DNA from: Ferrovibrio sp046297895
Lineage (GTDB): Bacteria; Pseudomonadota; Alphaproteobacteria; Ferrovibrionales; Ferrovibrionaceae
NCBI RefSeq assembly: GCF_046297895.1
Contig: NZ_JBKBHC010000003.1
Location: forward strand, 186,001 to 250,000
Length of the DNA stretch: 64,000 nt
Reading direction: 5' to 3'
Positions 49,857-59,271 of this stretch are shown piece after piece; the first letter of the stretch is position 1, and each line of letters opens with the position of its first letter. Below the pieces are notes generated by a model. It searched no databases. It was not told the DNA's origin and saw nothing but the letters and a program-made list of their open reading frames with translations. The position numbers and the translations under genes were made by a program.

Positions 49857-50192
49857 ATGGCTGAGAATGAAGATCTTGAACTGAAGGACCTCGGACAATC
49901 CCCCGACATGATGGAGGAAGATGATCCGAATGCTGCCCGCACGGCGGCCGACCTTCAGGCTGTCTTCGATATTCCCGTGCATGTATCGGCCGTGCTGGGC
50001 AAGGCCAACATGCAGGTCAGTCAGTTGCTCAAGCTGGGCCGCGGTGCGGTGGTCGAGCTAGACCGCAAGGTCGGCGAGGCGATTGACATCTATGTGAACA
50101 ACCGGCTGGTGGCGCGCGGCGAGGTGGTGGTGGTGGAAGACCGCCTCGGCGTGACCATGACGGAAATCATCAAGGGTGGCCGCGGCGGCTGA
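49857..50192 (+). CDS. fliN: Flagellar motor switch protein FliN
   Basis: A 111-residue C-ring protein. The SpoA-type domain is LQAVFDIPVHVSAVLGKANM, VSQLLKLGRGAVVELDRKVG, and IDIYVNNRLVARGEVVVVEDRLGVTMTEI (in pieces). An acidic N-terminal tail of about 38 residues precedes it. fliM is not in the window, so the third switch gene lies elsewhere. Confidence 0.97.
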   Translation: MAENEDLELKDLGQSPDMMEEDDPNAARTAADLQAVFDIPVHVSAVLGKANMQVSQLLKLGRGAVVELDRKVGEAIDIYVNNRLVARGEVVVVEDRLGVTMTEIIKGGRGG

Positions 50193-50244
50193 TGCTGCCG
50201 GGCGGGAATACTAGGCGTATCGGGCAGGGGCTCTGGGGCGGATA

Positions 50245-51615
50245 ATGCGACTGATCATCATCGGCACGCTCAACGGACAGATCGGCGCGGCAACCCGCAT
50301 CGCACTGCAGCGCGGCGCCAAGGTGGCGCAGGTCGAGGATATCGATCAGGCGCTGAACACCCTGCGCAACGGCCGTGGCGCCGACCTGGCGATGATCGAC
50401 GTCAGTCTCGACGTGAAGCGCCTGGTGGACAGCCTCAAGAACGAACGGATCAGCCTGCCGGTGGTGGCCTGCGGCATTGGCAATGATGCGCGCGCCGCCG
50501 TGGCGGCGATTCGCGCTGGCGCCAAGGAATACCTGCCTCTGCCGCCCGAGGCCGACCTGATTGCCGCGGTGCTGGAGGCGGTGGCCGAGGAAAGCCACCA
50601 GATGCTGTTCCGCGACCCCGCCATGGGACAGGTGGTCAAGCTGGCCGAGCAGATCGCGCCGAGTTCCGCCTCGGTGATGATCACCGGCGAAAGCGGCACC
50701 GGCAAGGAAGTGATGGCGCATTTCATCCACGCGCGCTCGCCGCGTGCCGAGCGCCCCTTTGTTTCGGTGAACTGCGCCGCCATTCCCGACACGCTGCTGG
50801 AATCGGAATTGTTCGGCCACGAAAAGGGCGCCTTTACCGGCGCGGTGGCACGCCGCCTGGGCAAGTTCGAGGAAGCCAATGGCAGCACCCTGCTGTTGGA
50901 CGAAATCAGCGAGATGGATATCCGCCTGCAGGCCAAGCTGCTGCGCGCCATTCAGGAGCGCGAGATCGACCGCATCGGCGGCTCCAAGCCGGTCAAGGTC
51001 GATATCCGCGTGATCGCCACCTCAAACCGCAATCTTGCCGAGGAAGTGGCGAAGGGCAATTTCCGCGAAGATCTGCTGTTCCGGCTCAATGTCGTCAATC
51101 TCAAGCTGCCGCCGCTGCGTCAGCGTCCGGCCGACATCGAACTGCTGGCTGCGCATTTCGTGAAGAAATATGCCGAGGCCAACGGCGTGCCTGAGCGTCC
51201 CTTGAGTGCGGCTACCGTCGAAGCGCTGAAACAGGCGCCCTGGCGCGGCAATGTGCGCGAACTGGAAAACACCATGCATCGCGCCGTGCTGCTGGCGATG
51301 GGGCCGCAGATCGAAATTGCCGATATCCGCCTGCCGGACGGCAGCGCCCTGACCGATGCCCTGGGGCGCGCCCCGGCCGGCGATGGTGCTGCGGCAACGG
51401 CCGAGGGCGCCAGTCCCAATCTGGTCGGCCGCACCGTCGCCGACGTGGAGCGCGACCTGATCATCGACACGTTGAAGCATTGCCTGGGCAACCGCACCCA
51501 TGCGGCGAATATTCTTGGCATTTCGATCCGCACGCTGCGCAACAAGCTGAAGCAGTATTCCGACGAGGGCGTGGCCGTTCCGGCCGCCAATGAAGGCACG
51601 CGGGCGACGGCGTAA
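50245..51615 (+). CDS. flbD: Sigma-54-dependent flagellar regulator FlbD
   Basis: A 456-residue NtrC-type activator of sigma-54 flagellar promoters. The receiver-like domain (about 1-120) is degenerate. MRLIIIGTLNG lacks the N-terminal acidic pair, and the usual Lys is replaced in KEYLPLPPE, while an Asp (LAMIDVSLD) remains. The AAA+ domain has Walker A GESGTGKE, GHEKGAFTGA (sigma-54 contact), Walker B STLLLDEIS and the R-finger region NFREDLLFRLN. The C-terminal Fis-type helix-turn-helix is HAANILGISIRTLRNKLKQY. Its likely sites are the palindromes before fliK and fliF. Confidence 0.95.
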   Translation: MRLIIIGTLNGQIGAATRIALQRGAKVAQVEDIDQALNTLRNGRGADLAMIDVSLDVKRLVDSLKNERISLPVVACGIGNDARAAVAAIRAGAKEYLPLPPEADLIAAVLEAVAEESHQMLFRDPAMGQVVKLAEQIAPSSASVMITGESGTGKEVMAHFIHARSPRAERPFVSVNCAAIPDTLLESELFGHEKGAFTGAVARRLGKFEEANGSTLLLDEISEMDIRLQAKLLRAIQEREIDRIGGSKPVKVDIRVIATSNRNLAEEVAKGNFREDLLFRLNVVNLKLPPLRQRPADIELLAAHFVKKYAEANGVPERPLSAATVEALKQAPWRGNVRELENTMHRAVLLAMGPQIEIADIRLPDGSALTDALGRAPAGDGAAATAEGASPNLVGRTVADVERDLIIDTLKHCLGNRTHAANILGISIRTLRNKLKQYSDEGVAVPAANEGTRATA

Positions 51616-51646
51616 AGCCGCCGCGCGGGGTTGAGGAGAGGCAAGG

Positions 51647-53779
51647 ATGGCGGAGAACGTACCGGCCGATGGCCAGGTTGGTGCTCCCGGCGCAGCAGGC
51701 GTCGGTGGCCCCGGCCTGTTCGACCGGATGCGCAATGTCGGGCGGCATGGCGACATCATGCTGGCCATCGGCATCATGGCCATCCTGTCGGTACTCATCC
51801 TGCCGATGCCGACCTGGCTGCTGGACGTGGCGCTGGCGCTCTCCATCACGGCTTCCGTGCTGGTGATGATGACCTGCCTGTTCATCACCAAGCCGCTGGA
51901 ATTCTCCAGCTTCCCGACCGTGCTGCTGATCACCACCATGCTGCGGCTGGCACTGAATCTGGCCTCCACGCGCCTGATTCTGGCCCACGGCCACGAGGGT
52001 ACCGACGCCGCCGGCCATGTGATCGAGGCTTTCGGCCAGTTCATCATGAGCGGCAACCTGGTGATCGGCATCATCGTGTTCGCCATCCTGGTGATCGTCA
52101 ATTTCGTCGTCATCACCAAGGGTTCCGGCCGCATCGCCGAAGTGTCGGCGCGCTTCACCCTGGATGCCATGCCCGGCAAGCAGATGGCGATCGACGCCGA
52201 TCTGTCGTCAGGCCTGATCGACGAGGCCACCGCGCGTATCCGCCGCAAGGAACTGGAAGACGAATCGAGCTTCTTCGGCTCGATGGACGGTGCCTCGAAA
52301 TTCGTGCGCGGCGATGCTGTCGCCGGTTTGCTGATCACCTTCATCAACCTGATCGGCGGCATCATGATCGGCGTGATCCAGAACGGGATGCCGTTCTCCG
52401 CCGCGCTCAACACCTATTCGATCCTCAGCGTTGGCGATGGCCTGGTGGCGCAGATTCCGGCGCTGATCATCTCGGTCGCCGCCGGTATCATGGTGTCGAA
52501 GGGCGGTGTCACCGGCTCCACCGACAAGGCGCTGTCGCGGCAGCTCTCCTCCGTCAAGGCGCTGGGCATGTCGGCCGTGCTGTCGGCCTGCTTCGCCATC
52601 ATCCCGGGCATGCCGTTCATTCCGTTCCTGCTGCTGGCGCTGGTTTCCGGTGGCCTGGCCTATCTCGCCTGGCAGCATGAGAAGAAAGCGCAGCTTGCCG
52701 CCTATGTGCCGCCGCCGCCACCACCGGCCCCGGTCAGTCCGCTGGATGAGCCGGTCACCAATGCCCTGTCGATCGACGACCTGCGTCTCGAACTGGGCTT
52801 CAGCCTGCTGCCGCTGATCAACGATGCGCGCGGATATCGGCTCACCGACCAGATCAAGGCGCTGCGCCGCCAGATCGCCATCGACATGGGCTTCATCATG
52901 CCCAGCGTGCGCATCCTCGACAACATGCAGCTGCCCGGCACCACCTATGTGATCCGCGTCAAGGAGGTGGAAGCTGCGCGCGGCATGGTCAAGCCCAATG
53001 CGCTGTTGGTCATGGATCCGCGCGGCGAGCGCATTGCGCTGGCCGGCGAGGAAACCATCGAACCCACTTTCGGCCTGCCGGCCATGTGGGTGGACGAGTC
53101 TCTGCGGGACGAGGCGATGTTCCGCGGCTATACCGTGGTCGATCCCGGCACGGTGATCACCACCCACCTCACCGAGGTGGTGAAGGACAACATGTCCGAC
53201 CTGCTCAGCTATGCCGAGACGCAGAAGCTGATCGAGGAACTCAAGAAGGCCAACGACAAGCTGGTCAGCGAGGTGATTCCGGGCCGCATCACCGTGAACG
53301 GCGTGCAGCGCGTGCTGCAGAACCTGCTGGCCGAGCGCGTCTCGATCCGCGATCTCGCCACGGTCCTGGAAGCCATCGCAGAAGCTACCGGCTATACCCA
53401 GAGCGTGACGCAGATTACCGAACATGCCCGCTCGCGTCTGGCGCGGCAGATTTCCAATGCCAATGTCAGCCCCGACGGCTATATTCCGCTGGTGACTCTG
53501 TCCCCGCAATGGGAGCAGAACTTTGCCGAGGCGCTGATCGGCCAGGGCGAGGAGCGCCAGCTCAGCATGCAGCCTTCGCGGTTGCAGGATTTCATTGCCC
53601 AGGTACGTCAGACCTTCGAGCGCCTGGCCGCCGAGGGTCACACGCCGGTGCTGCTGACCAGCCCGGGCATCCGGCCTTATGTGCGTTCGATCGTGGAGCG
53701 GTTCCGTCCGGCCACGGTGGTGATGTCGCAGCAGGAAATCCATCCGAAGGCCAAGCTTCGGACGGTGGCTCAGATATGA
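51647..53779 (+). CDS. flhA: Flagellar type III export protein FlhA
   Basis: A 710-residue export-gate protein. Eight N-terminal membrane helices cover about residues 35-340, starting GDIMLAIGIMAILSVLILPMP. The FHIPEP signature region reads FPTVLLITTMLRLALNLASTRLIL and TLDAMPGKQMAIDADLSSGLID (in pieces). The large cytoplasmic domain (about 375-710) docks chaperone-substrate complexes and includes DLLSYAETQKLIEELKKAN. Full length. SD GAGGAGAGG precedes the ATG. Confidence 0.98.
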   Translation: MAENVPADGQVGAPGAAGVGGPGLFDRMRNVGRHGDIMLAIGIMAILSVLILPMPTWLLDVALALSITASVLVMMTCLFITKPLEFSSFPTVLLITTMLRLALNLASTRLILAHGHEGTDAAGHVIEAFGQFIMSGNLVIGIIVFAILVIVNFVVITKGSGRIAEVSARFTLDAMPGKQMAIDADLSSGLIDEATARIRRKELEDESSFFGSMDGASKFVRGDAVAGLLITFINLIGGIMIGVIQNGMPFSAALNTYSILSVGDGLVAQIPALIISVAAGIMVSKGGVTGSTDKALSRQLSSVKALGMSAVLSACFAIIPGMPFIPFLLLALVSGGLAYLAWQHEKKAQLAAYVPPPPPPAPVSPLDEPVTNALSIDDLRLELGFSLLPLINDARGYRLTDQIKALRRQIAIDMGFIMPSVRILDNMQLPGTTYVIRVKEVEAARGMVKPNALLVMDPRGERIALAGEETIEPTFGLPAMWVDESLRDEAMFRGYTVVDPGTVITTHLTEVVKDNMSDLLSYAETQKLIEELKKANDKLVSEVIPGRITVNGVQRVLQNLLAERVSIRDLATVLEAIAEATGYTQSVTQITEHARSRLARQISNANVSPDGYIPLVTLSPQWEQNFAEALIGQGEERQLSMQPSRLQDFIAQVRQTFERLAAEGHTPVLLTSPGIRPYVRSIVERFRPATVVMSQQEIHPKAKLRTVAQI

Positions 53780-53808
53780 TCGCGGCGCGGTTCCAGGGAT
53801 ACTGAACG

Positions 53809-54879
53809 ATGCGGCTGAAGACCTTCCAGGCAGTGACGATGACCGAGGCGATGGACCTCGTGCGCCGCAGCCTGGGCGAGGATGCCATCATTGTCTCGAC
53901 CAACAGCCACCGCAACGGCGGCGGGGTCGAGATCACGGCAGCCGTCGAGCAGCATAACGAGGATGATTTTGCCACGCCCGAGGCGCAGGCCCTGCGTTAC
54001 GGCCAGGGCAATGGCCGCCTGTTCGTACCCGATGAGGATTTCGCCGATGGCTCAACGCGGCAGACCGGCGAACTGATCGCCGGCGCTCTCGCCTGGCATG
54101 GCGTGCCGCAGCGGGTGGCGGACCGCCTGACCGAGGCTGCCATGCGCGTCGGTCTCGACGATGCCCTGGGCGCCCTGGCCGAGGCGCTGGACGAGGTCTA
54201 TCGCTTTCCCGGCCTGAGCAGCGACAACCGTCCGCTCATCCTGATCGGCCCGCCGGGCAGCGGCAAGACCATCGCCGCCGCCAAGATCGCGGCGCGTTGC
54301 GTGATGGACCGCCGCAGCGTGCATGTGGTGTCCTGTGATGTCAGTCGCGCCGCCGCCGGCGAGCAGCTAGCCGCACTCTGCCGGGTCATGAGCGCGCCGT
54401 TCGACGAAGCGGCCGATGCACGCGAACTTGGCCGGATCGTTGATGCCGCGCCGGCCGAGGCCAAGCTGGTGATCGATACGGCCGGCATCAATCTGTTCGA
54501 CGCCACCGAGCGCAAGGCGCTGAAAGCGCTGATCGATGCCAGCGGCGCCGAGCCGGTCGCCGTATTTGCCGCCGGTACCGACGCGATGGAGGTCGGCGAA
54601 CTGGCCGGCCAGGCGGTGGCGCTGGGCGCACGCCGCTACATTGCAACCCGGCTTGATGCTGCCCGCCGCCTCGGTGCCGTGATCATGGCTGCCGATCTCG
54701 GGGGGCTTGCCTTCGCCGATGCCGGTGCCTCGCCATTCGTCGGGCAGGGCTTCCTGCGTCTCGATCCACTCGGCCTGGCGCACCGCCTGCTGGCCGATCC
54801 CGATGCGCTGGCCGCCGATGCGGCCAATGCTGCTTCCGCCAATATCCCGAAACCCGCCGTCTTCAAGGCTGCCGAATGA
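53809..54879 (+). CDS. flhF: FlhF-like SRP-family GTPase
   Basis: A 356-residue regulator of polar flagellum placement. The N-terminus MRLKTFQAVTMTEAMDLVRRSLGEDAIIVSTN is the FlhF start (B domain, in pieces). The NG domain has GPPGSGKTIAAAKIA (G1), SCDVSRAAAGEQLAAL (G2), LVIDTAGIN (G3) and IATRLDAARRLG (G4-like). It is shorter than the gammaproteobacterial form because the variable linker is reduced. The stop overlaps the start of flhG by 4 bp (ATGA). Confidence 0.92.
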   Translation: MRLKTFQAVTMTEAMDLVRRSLGEDAIIVSTNSHRNGGGVEITAAVEQHNEDDFATPEAQALRYGQGNGRLFVPDEDFADGSTRQTGELIAGALAWHGVPQRVADRLTEAAMRVGLDDALGALAEALDEVYRFPGLSSDNRPLILIGPPGSGKTIAAAKIAARCVMDRRSVHVVSCDVSRAAAGEQLAALCRVMSAPFDEAADARELGRIVDAAPAEAKLVIDTAGINLFDATERKALKALIDASGAEPVAVFAAGTDAMEVGELAGQAVALGARRYIATRLDAARRLGAVIMAADLGGLAFADAGASPFVGQGFLRLDPLGLAHRLLADPDALAADAANAASANIPKPAVFKAAE

Positions 54880-55712
54880 CCGTGACGACCATGACGCCGA
54901 CGACACCGCCTCCCTCCGCCGCCCGTCCGGCCCGCCATCCGGCTGCCGCGCTGCGCCAGCCCAACATCGTGGCCGTCGCTTCCGGCAAGGGCGGCGTGGG
55001 CAAGACCTGGCTCTCGGTTACGCTGGCGCACAGCTTCGCCCGCCAGGGCCAGCGCGTGCTGCTGTTCGACGGCGATATCGGTCTGGCCAACGTCGATATC
55101 CAGCTCGGCCTGATGCCCGATCGCGACCTGGGTAGCGTGATTGCTGGCCGTTTCAGCTTGGCCGACGCCGTCATGTCGTCGGAAGCGGGATTCGACATCA
55201 TTGCGGGCAAGTCGGGTTCGGCGTCGCTGGCCACTTTGGACCAGGCCGCGCTCACTGCCCTGCGCGATGAACTGGCGCAGCTCGCCAAGAATTACGACCG
55301 CGTGGTGATTGACCTGGGCGCTGGCGTCGATGCCGTCGTGCGCACCTTCTCGGCGGTTGCCGGGATCACCCTGGTGGTGACCAACGACGAGCCGACGGCG
55401 CTGACCGATGCCTATGCCTATATCAAGCTGGCGCGCATGGCCGACCGCAACGCTGATGTCCGTGTGGTTATCAATATCGCGCCGACCACGCGGGAGGGCG
55501 AGCGCACCTATGCCAAGCTGAACAAGGCGGCCGAGAATTTCCTGAAATATTCGCCGCCGCTGGCCGGCGTGATCCGTCGCGACGACAAGGTGCGCGATGC
55601 GATCCGCAACCAGGTGCCGCTGCTAACCCGCCACCCGATGTGCGAGGCCGCCGAGGATGTCGACGCGCTGATGCACGGTCTGATGCGCGCGTCGCAGACG
55701 GCGCCGCTCTGA
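54876..55712 (+). CDS. flhG: MinD-family ATPase FlhG (FleN/YlxH)
   Basis: A 278-residue P-loop ATPase that limits flagellar number together with FlhF. The deviant Walker A is VASGKGGVGKTWLSVTLA, followed by VLLFDGDIGLANVDIQLGL, VIDLGAGVDAVVRTF and VVTNDEPTALTDAYAYIK. The first 30 residues are a Pro/Ala-rich tail. The start overlaps the flhF stop. The amphipathic membrane-targeting helix of MinD is not obvious at the C-terminus. Confidence 0.94.
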   Translation: MTVTTMTPTTPPPSAARPARHPAAALRQPNIVAVASGKGGVGKTWLSVTLAHSFARQGQRVLLFDGDIGLANVDIQLGLMPDRDLGSVIAGRFSLADAVMSSEAGFDIIAGKSGSASLATLDQAALTALRDELAQLAKNYDRVVIDLGAGVDAVVRTFSAVAGITLVVTNDEPTALTDAYAYIKLARMADRNADVRVVINIAPTTREGERTYAKLNKAAENFLKYSPPLAGVIRRDDKVRDAIRNQVPLLTRHPMCEAAEDVDALMHGLMRASQTAPL

Positions 55713-55740
55713 ACCACACTGCCGCCGACGGAGCGGACCC

Positions 55741-57813
55741 GTGAGCGAACTCGGTCCGCTGCTGCCCAAGCCGCCCACGCCGCCCGCCGGCAACAGCGGC
55801 ACGGCCGCGCCGCCGGCCCAGGCCACTCCGGCCAGCACCACGCCGACGGCGGCAGAGGGTGCCGCGGTGCAGACCGCGGCGGCCGTCACCCAGACGGGCA
55901 GTACCGCGCCGGCCCAGACGCAGTCGCCGGCCCAATCCCCAGCCCAGCCGCAGGCGCCGGCGCAGAATCCCGGATCGCCGGCGCAGCAGCCTCCCGCGCA
56001 GGGATCGCCGTCATCGCCATCCACGGTGCTGCAGCGGGATGCGGCAGCGGAAATCTCGGCCTCGCTGCGCGAACTGGCACGTGGCGGCCAGGTGGATGCC
56101 ACGGTGATTGCCCGCGACGGGCAGGCATTGCTGGTGCGCACCGCCGCAGGCAGCACGCTCAGCCTCCCAAACCTGGCCAGCATGCTGCAGCAGGCGAATA
56201 TCGCCGTGCTGAACGCCGCGCTGAAGCTCCAGCTCAATCCGGAAAATCCCCAGCAGGCGACTCTGCTGGCCGCCAACGGCAAACCGCTGGCCCTGCCGAT
56301 ACCCGTTCAGGTGCAACCGCCGACCGCAGCCCAGCTAGCCTTGGCCGCAGCGCCGCCGCAGCCTGTGGCCGCCACCGCCACCGCTGCCGCATTGCCGCAG
56401 CCGGGACAGGCGCTGGCCGCGACCGTGCAGTCCCTGCCGCTGCCGGCCGCTGCCGCCGCCCAGGCGGCGTTGCCGCCCGGCAGTCAGGTGCAGGTGATCG
56501 TGCAGGCAGCCAGCTTGCCGACGACGGTGCCGCCATCGACGACATCGTCGCCTGCCGCCGCCCCGCCGCTGCCGTCTGCCCCGTTGACGCCCACCGCATC
56601 GCCGCCAACGCCGCCCATACCCGCGCAGCCCGCGCCTGTCGCCGCCGCACCACCGGGTGGCGGCGCGCTTGCCCCCGCGACACCGGCTTTGCCGCCCAGC
56701 GGCTTGCCTGCCGCAGTCGCGGTGCAGGTGGCAGCACAGTCTGCCGCATCGCCAATGTCGCCCTCGCCGCCAACGCCGCCGCCCGCGCCTGTCGCCGCCC
56801 AACTGCCGCTGCAGGCCGCGACGGTTCAGACTCCCGTTCCCCAGCCGGCGCCGCAGCCCGCGCCACAACCCTTGCCCGCAGCGGGTTTGCCGCTGCCGGC
56901 TCACGTCGCCGCGCAGGCAGCCCATGCCGGCGCCAGCCCCGCCGCCCTGATTGGACAGACGCTCACCGGCGTGGTGACCGGTCAGACGCAGACCGGCCAG
57001 GTGCTGGTCACCACCGCGCAGGGCGTGCTGGCCGTCAGCCTGCCGCAGCCATTGCCGCCAGGCACCCAGCTTTCGCTTGAACTCGCCGCCATCACCCGGC
57101 CGCCCAGTCCGACGCCAACCATCCTCAGCCCCGCCCCGCTGGCCACGGTGCTCACGCGGCTGCAAGGCGAATGGCCGGTACTGCAGCAGACCCTGGATGC
57201 CATCCGCGCCGCCGATCCGGCTCTGGCGCAGCGCCTTCAGGCCGAGCTGCTGCCGCAGCCCAATGCACGGCTGGCTGCCACCGCGCTGCAATTTATGGCC
57301 GCGGCCGCGGCCGGCAATGCCCAGGCCTGGCTTGGCTCGGAGGCGGTGCGCAAGCTGGAACAGCAGGGCCGGCAAGATCTGCTGCGCCGACTGGACGATG
57401 ATTTCCGCGAACTCGGGCGGCTCAACCAACGCAGCGGCGACAATGACTGGCAAGCTCTCGTCCTGCCGATGCTGATCGGCGGCAAGGTGGAGCCGATCCA
57501 GATCTTCATGCGCCGGCGCCGCAATCGCAAACAGCAGCAGGAACAGACCCGCTTCATCATCGACTTCAATCTGGAAAGCACCGGACCGATCCAGTTCGAC
57601 GGCCTGGTCAGCGTCAAGCAGCTCGATCTGATTCTGCGCAGCGACAGCGAATTCGGCCCGGCCTTCCGCATGGATGTCAGTGCGATCTTCGAAGAGGCGC
57701 TGGCCATCACCGGCATGACCGGCAGCCTGCGCTTTCACGACCACGAGACGCCGCTGCCCTGGCCCAGCCCGGAACTGGAAGCCAGGGGCCCCAGTACCGA
57801 GCTCAAGGCCTGA
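55741..57813 (+). CDS. Large Pro/Ala-rich FliK-like protein
   Basis: A 690-residue protein with a GTG start, 28 bp after flhG. Most of residues 1-95 and 195-420 are Pro/Ala/Gln/Thr low complexity. Ordered parts are a segment at about 100-190 (AAAEISASLRELARGGQVDATVIARDGQALLVRT, in pieces), one at about 405-460 (LIGQTLTGVVTGQTQTGQVLVTTAQG), and the C-terminal 150 residues. The last part includes ALVLPMLIGGKVEPIQIFMRR, RFIIDFNLESTGPIQFDGLV and AFRMDVSAIFEEALAITG. The architecture resembles FliK or FliK-like proteins found after flhG in Rhodospirillales. Its exact role is unknown. Confidence 0.72.
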   Translation: MSELGPLLPKPPTPPAGNSGTAAPPAQATPASTTPTAAEGAAVQTAAAVTQTGSTAPAQTQSPAQSPAQPQAPAQNPGSPAQQPPAQGSPSSPSTVLQRDAAAEISASLRELARGGQVDATVIARDGQALLVRTAAGSTLSLPNLASMLQQANIAVLNAALKLQLNPENPQQATLLAANGKPLALPIPVQVQPPTAAQLALAAAPPQPVAATATAAALPQPGQALAATVQSLPLPAAAAAQAALPPGSQVQVIVQAASLPTTVPPSTTSSPAAAPPLPSAPLTPTASPPTPPIPAQPAPVAAAPPGGGALAPATPALPPSGLPAAVAVQVAAQSAASPMSPSPPTPPPAPVAAQLPLQAATVQTPVPQPAPQPAPQPLPAAGLPLPAHVAAQAAHAGASPAALIGQTLTGVVTGQTQTGQVLVTTAQGVLAVSLPQPLPPGTQLSLELAAITRPPSPTPTILSPAPLATVLTRLQGEWPVLQQTLDAIRAADPALAQRLQAELLPQPNARLAATALQFMAAAAAGNAQAWLGSEAVRKLEQQGRQDLLRRLDDDFRELGRLNQRSGDNDWQALVLPMLIGGKVEPIQIFMRRRRNRKQQQEQTRFIIDFNLESTGPIQFDGLVSVKQLDLILRSDSEFGPAFRMDVSAIFEEALAITGMTGSLRFHDHETPLPWPSPELEARGPSTELKA

Positions 57814-57923
57814 CGATCCGGCCGAAACAAAGTCGCAAGAAACGGATGGCCTTCGCCTTGGCGCCGCGTTACATGCCTGCATGACCGGAATGAAGAATCA
57901 CTCATCCTGCGGGCGCTGCTGAT

Positions 57924-58820
57924 ATGACTGGACGCGTTTGGTTGCTGATCGGCATGCTGTCGCTGCTCTGGGGCGGATCGTTCTTTTTCGTCGGCGTTGC
58001 CGTGCGCGAGCTGCCGCCACTGACCATCGTGGCGTCGCGTGTGGCGCTAGCCGCACTGGTTCTGCTGCCGGCATTGCATCTGATGGGCCAGCATCTGCCG
58101 CGCGAGCGGAAAATCTGGCTGGCCTTCTTCGGCATGGGCCTGCTCAACAACGCGATTCCATTCACCCTGATCGTCTGGGGTCAGGGCCAGATTCCGAGCG
58201 GGCTGGCGGCGATTCTGAACGCCACCACGCCGATCTCCACGGCGATCGCGGCGCATGTCTTCACGCACGACGAGAAGCTCACGCCCAACCGCATCCTCGG
58301 CGTGCTGCTGGGCGTGGCCGGCGTGGCGGTCATGCTAGGGGCCGACCTGCTTTCGGGCCTGGGTCAGAATCTGCCCGCACAGGGCGCCTGTCTGCTGGCG
58401 ACATTGTCCTATGCCTGTGCCGGCGTGTTCGGCCGCCGCTTTCGCCGCATGGCCGTGCCGCCGCCGGTCACCGCCGCCGGCCAGTTGCTGGCCTCCACGC
58501 TGCTGCTGCTGCCGCTGGCGCTGCTGGTCGACAAACCCTGGAACATGGCTCTGCCGGGCTGGCCGGTGATCGCCGCGTTGCTGGCGCTGGCGGTGCTGTC
58601 CACCGCGCTCGCCTATGTGATTTTCTTCCGCGTCATGGCGGCTGCGGGCAGCAACGTCAATCTCGTCACCCTGCTGGTGCCGGTCAGCGCCATCCTGCTC
58701 GGTGTTCTGGTGCTGGATGAGTCCCTGTTGCCGCGCCATCTGCTCGGCTTCGGCATCATCGCGCTGGGCCTGCTCGCGATCGACGGGCGCGTGCTGCGCC
58801 GGCTGAAGGCCCAGGCCTAG
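57924..58820 (+). CDS. DMT-superfamily (EamA) exporter
   Basis: A 298-residue membrane protein with ten helices made of two EamA repeats. The first starts WLLIGMLSLLWGGSFFFVGVAV, and the second is CLLATLSYACAGVFGRRFRR and onward. LGVLVLDESLLPRHLLGFGIIALGLLAID (in pieces) is the typical last pair. The substrate is unknown; it is probably a metabolite exporter. It is unrelated to motility and inserted within the flagellar cluster. Its stop TAG and the fliJ stop share the same CTAG tetranucleotide on opposite strands. Confidence 0.93.
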   Translation: MTGRVWLLIGMLSLLWGGSFFFVGVAVRELPPLTIVASRVALAALVLLPALHLMGQHLPRERKIWLAFFGMGLLNNAIPFTLIVWGQGQIPSGLAAILNATTPISTAIAAHVFTHDEKLTPNRILGVLLGVAGVAVMLGADLLSGLGQNLPAQGACLLATLSYACAGVFGRRFRRMAVPPPVTAAGQLLASTLLLLPLALLVDKPWNMALPGWPVIAALLALAVLSTALAYVIFFRVMAAAGSNVNLVTLLVPVSAILLGVLVLDESLLPRHLLGFGIIALGLLAIDGRVLRRLKAQA

Positions 58821-59254
58821 CCCGGCAGGTCGCCCGGCTGTTCCTGGCGGCGGCGGAAGCCCTGCAGTCCGGCCTCGTCCATCTCGGCCTGTTCGCGGCG
58901 CTCCTGCTTCTGGCGTTCGCGGCGTTCCCAGTTCTCGAGCACCAGTTCGTATTTCTTCAGCTCGCGGAAGGCGGCATTCACCTCTTCCTGGGCGGCGGCG
59001 ATGCGGTCGATGATCTCGTCGCGCGAGACCTCCACATTGGCGCGGCGTTCGCGGTTCGCCTTACGGTAATTGGTGAAGCCGAAACTGGAATCGTAATGCA
59101 GCGTGGCGACGTGGCGCTCATGCTCCAGTTCCTCGTCCAGCTTCTGCATCTGCCGCTCGAATCCTGCCCGCAGGATTTCCAGGTCCACGACAATGCGCCG
59201 CCGCTCGTCGAGACGCCATTTCCACAGCCGGATCAGTCCATCCACGCCACGCAT
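58817..59254 (-). CDS. fliJ: Flagellar export chaperone FliJ
   Basis: A 145-residue, highly charged coiled-coil protein (LIRLWKWRLDERRRIVVDLEILRAGFERQMQKLDEELEHER, in pieces; EVNAAFRELKKYELVLENWERRERQKQERREQ, in pieces). Size, charge pattern and position 17 bp after fliI identify FliJ, which acts as the central stalk of the FliI ATPase ring. The Gln/Pro-rich tail is variable. Confidence 0.9.
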   Translation of the reverse strand: MRGVDGLIRLWKWRLDERRRIVVDLEILRAGFERQMQKLDEELEHERHVATLHYDSSFGFTNYRKANRERRANVEVSRDEIIDRIAAAQEEVNAAFRELKKYELVLENWERRERQKQERREQAEMDEAGLQGFRRRQEQPGDLPG

Positions 59255-59271
59255 GATCTAGGCCGTCGCTC

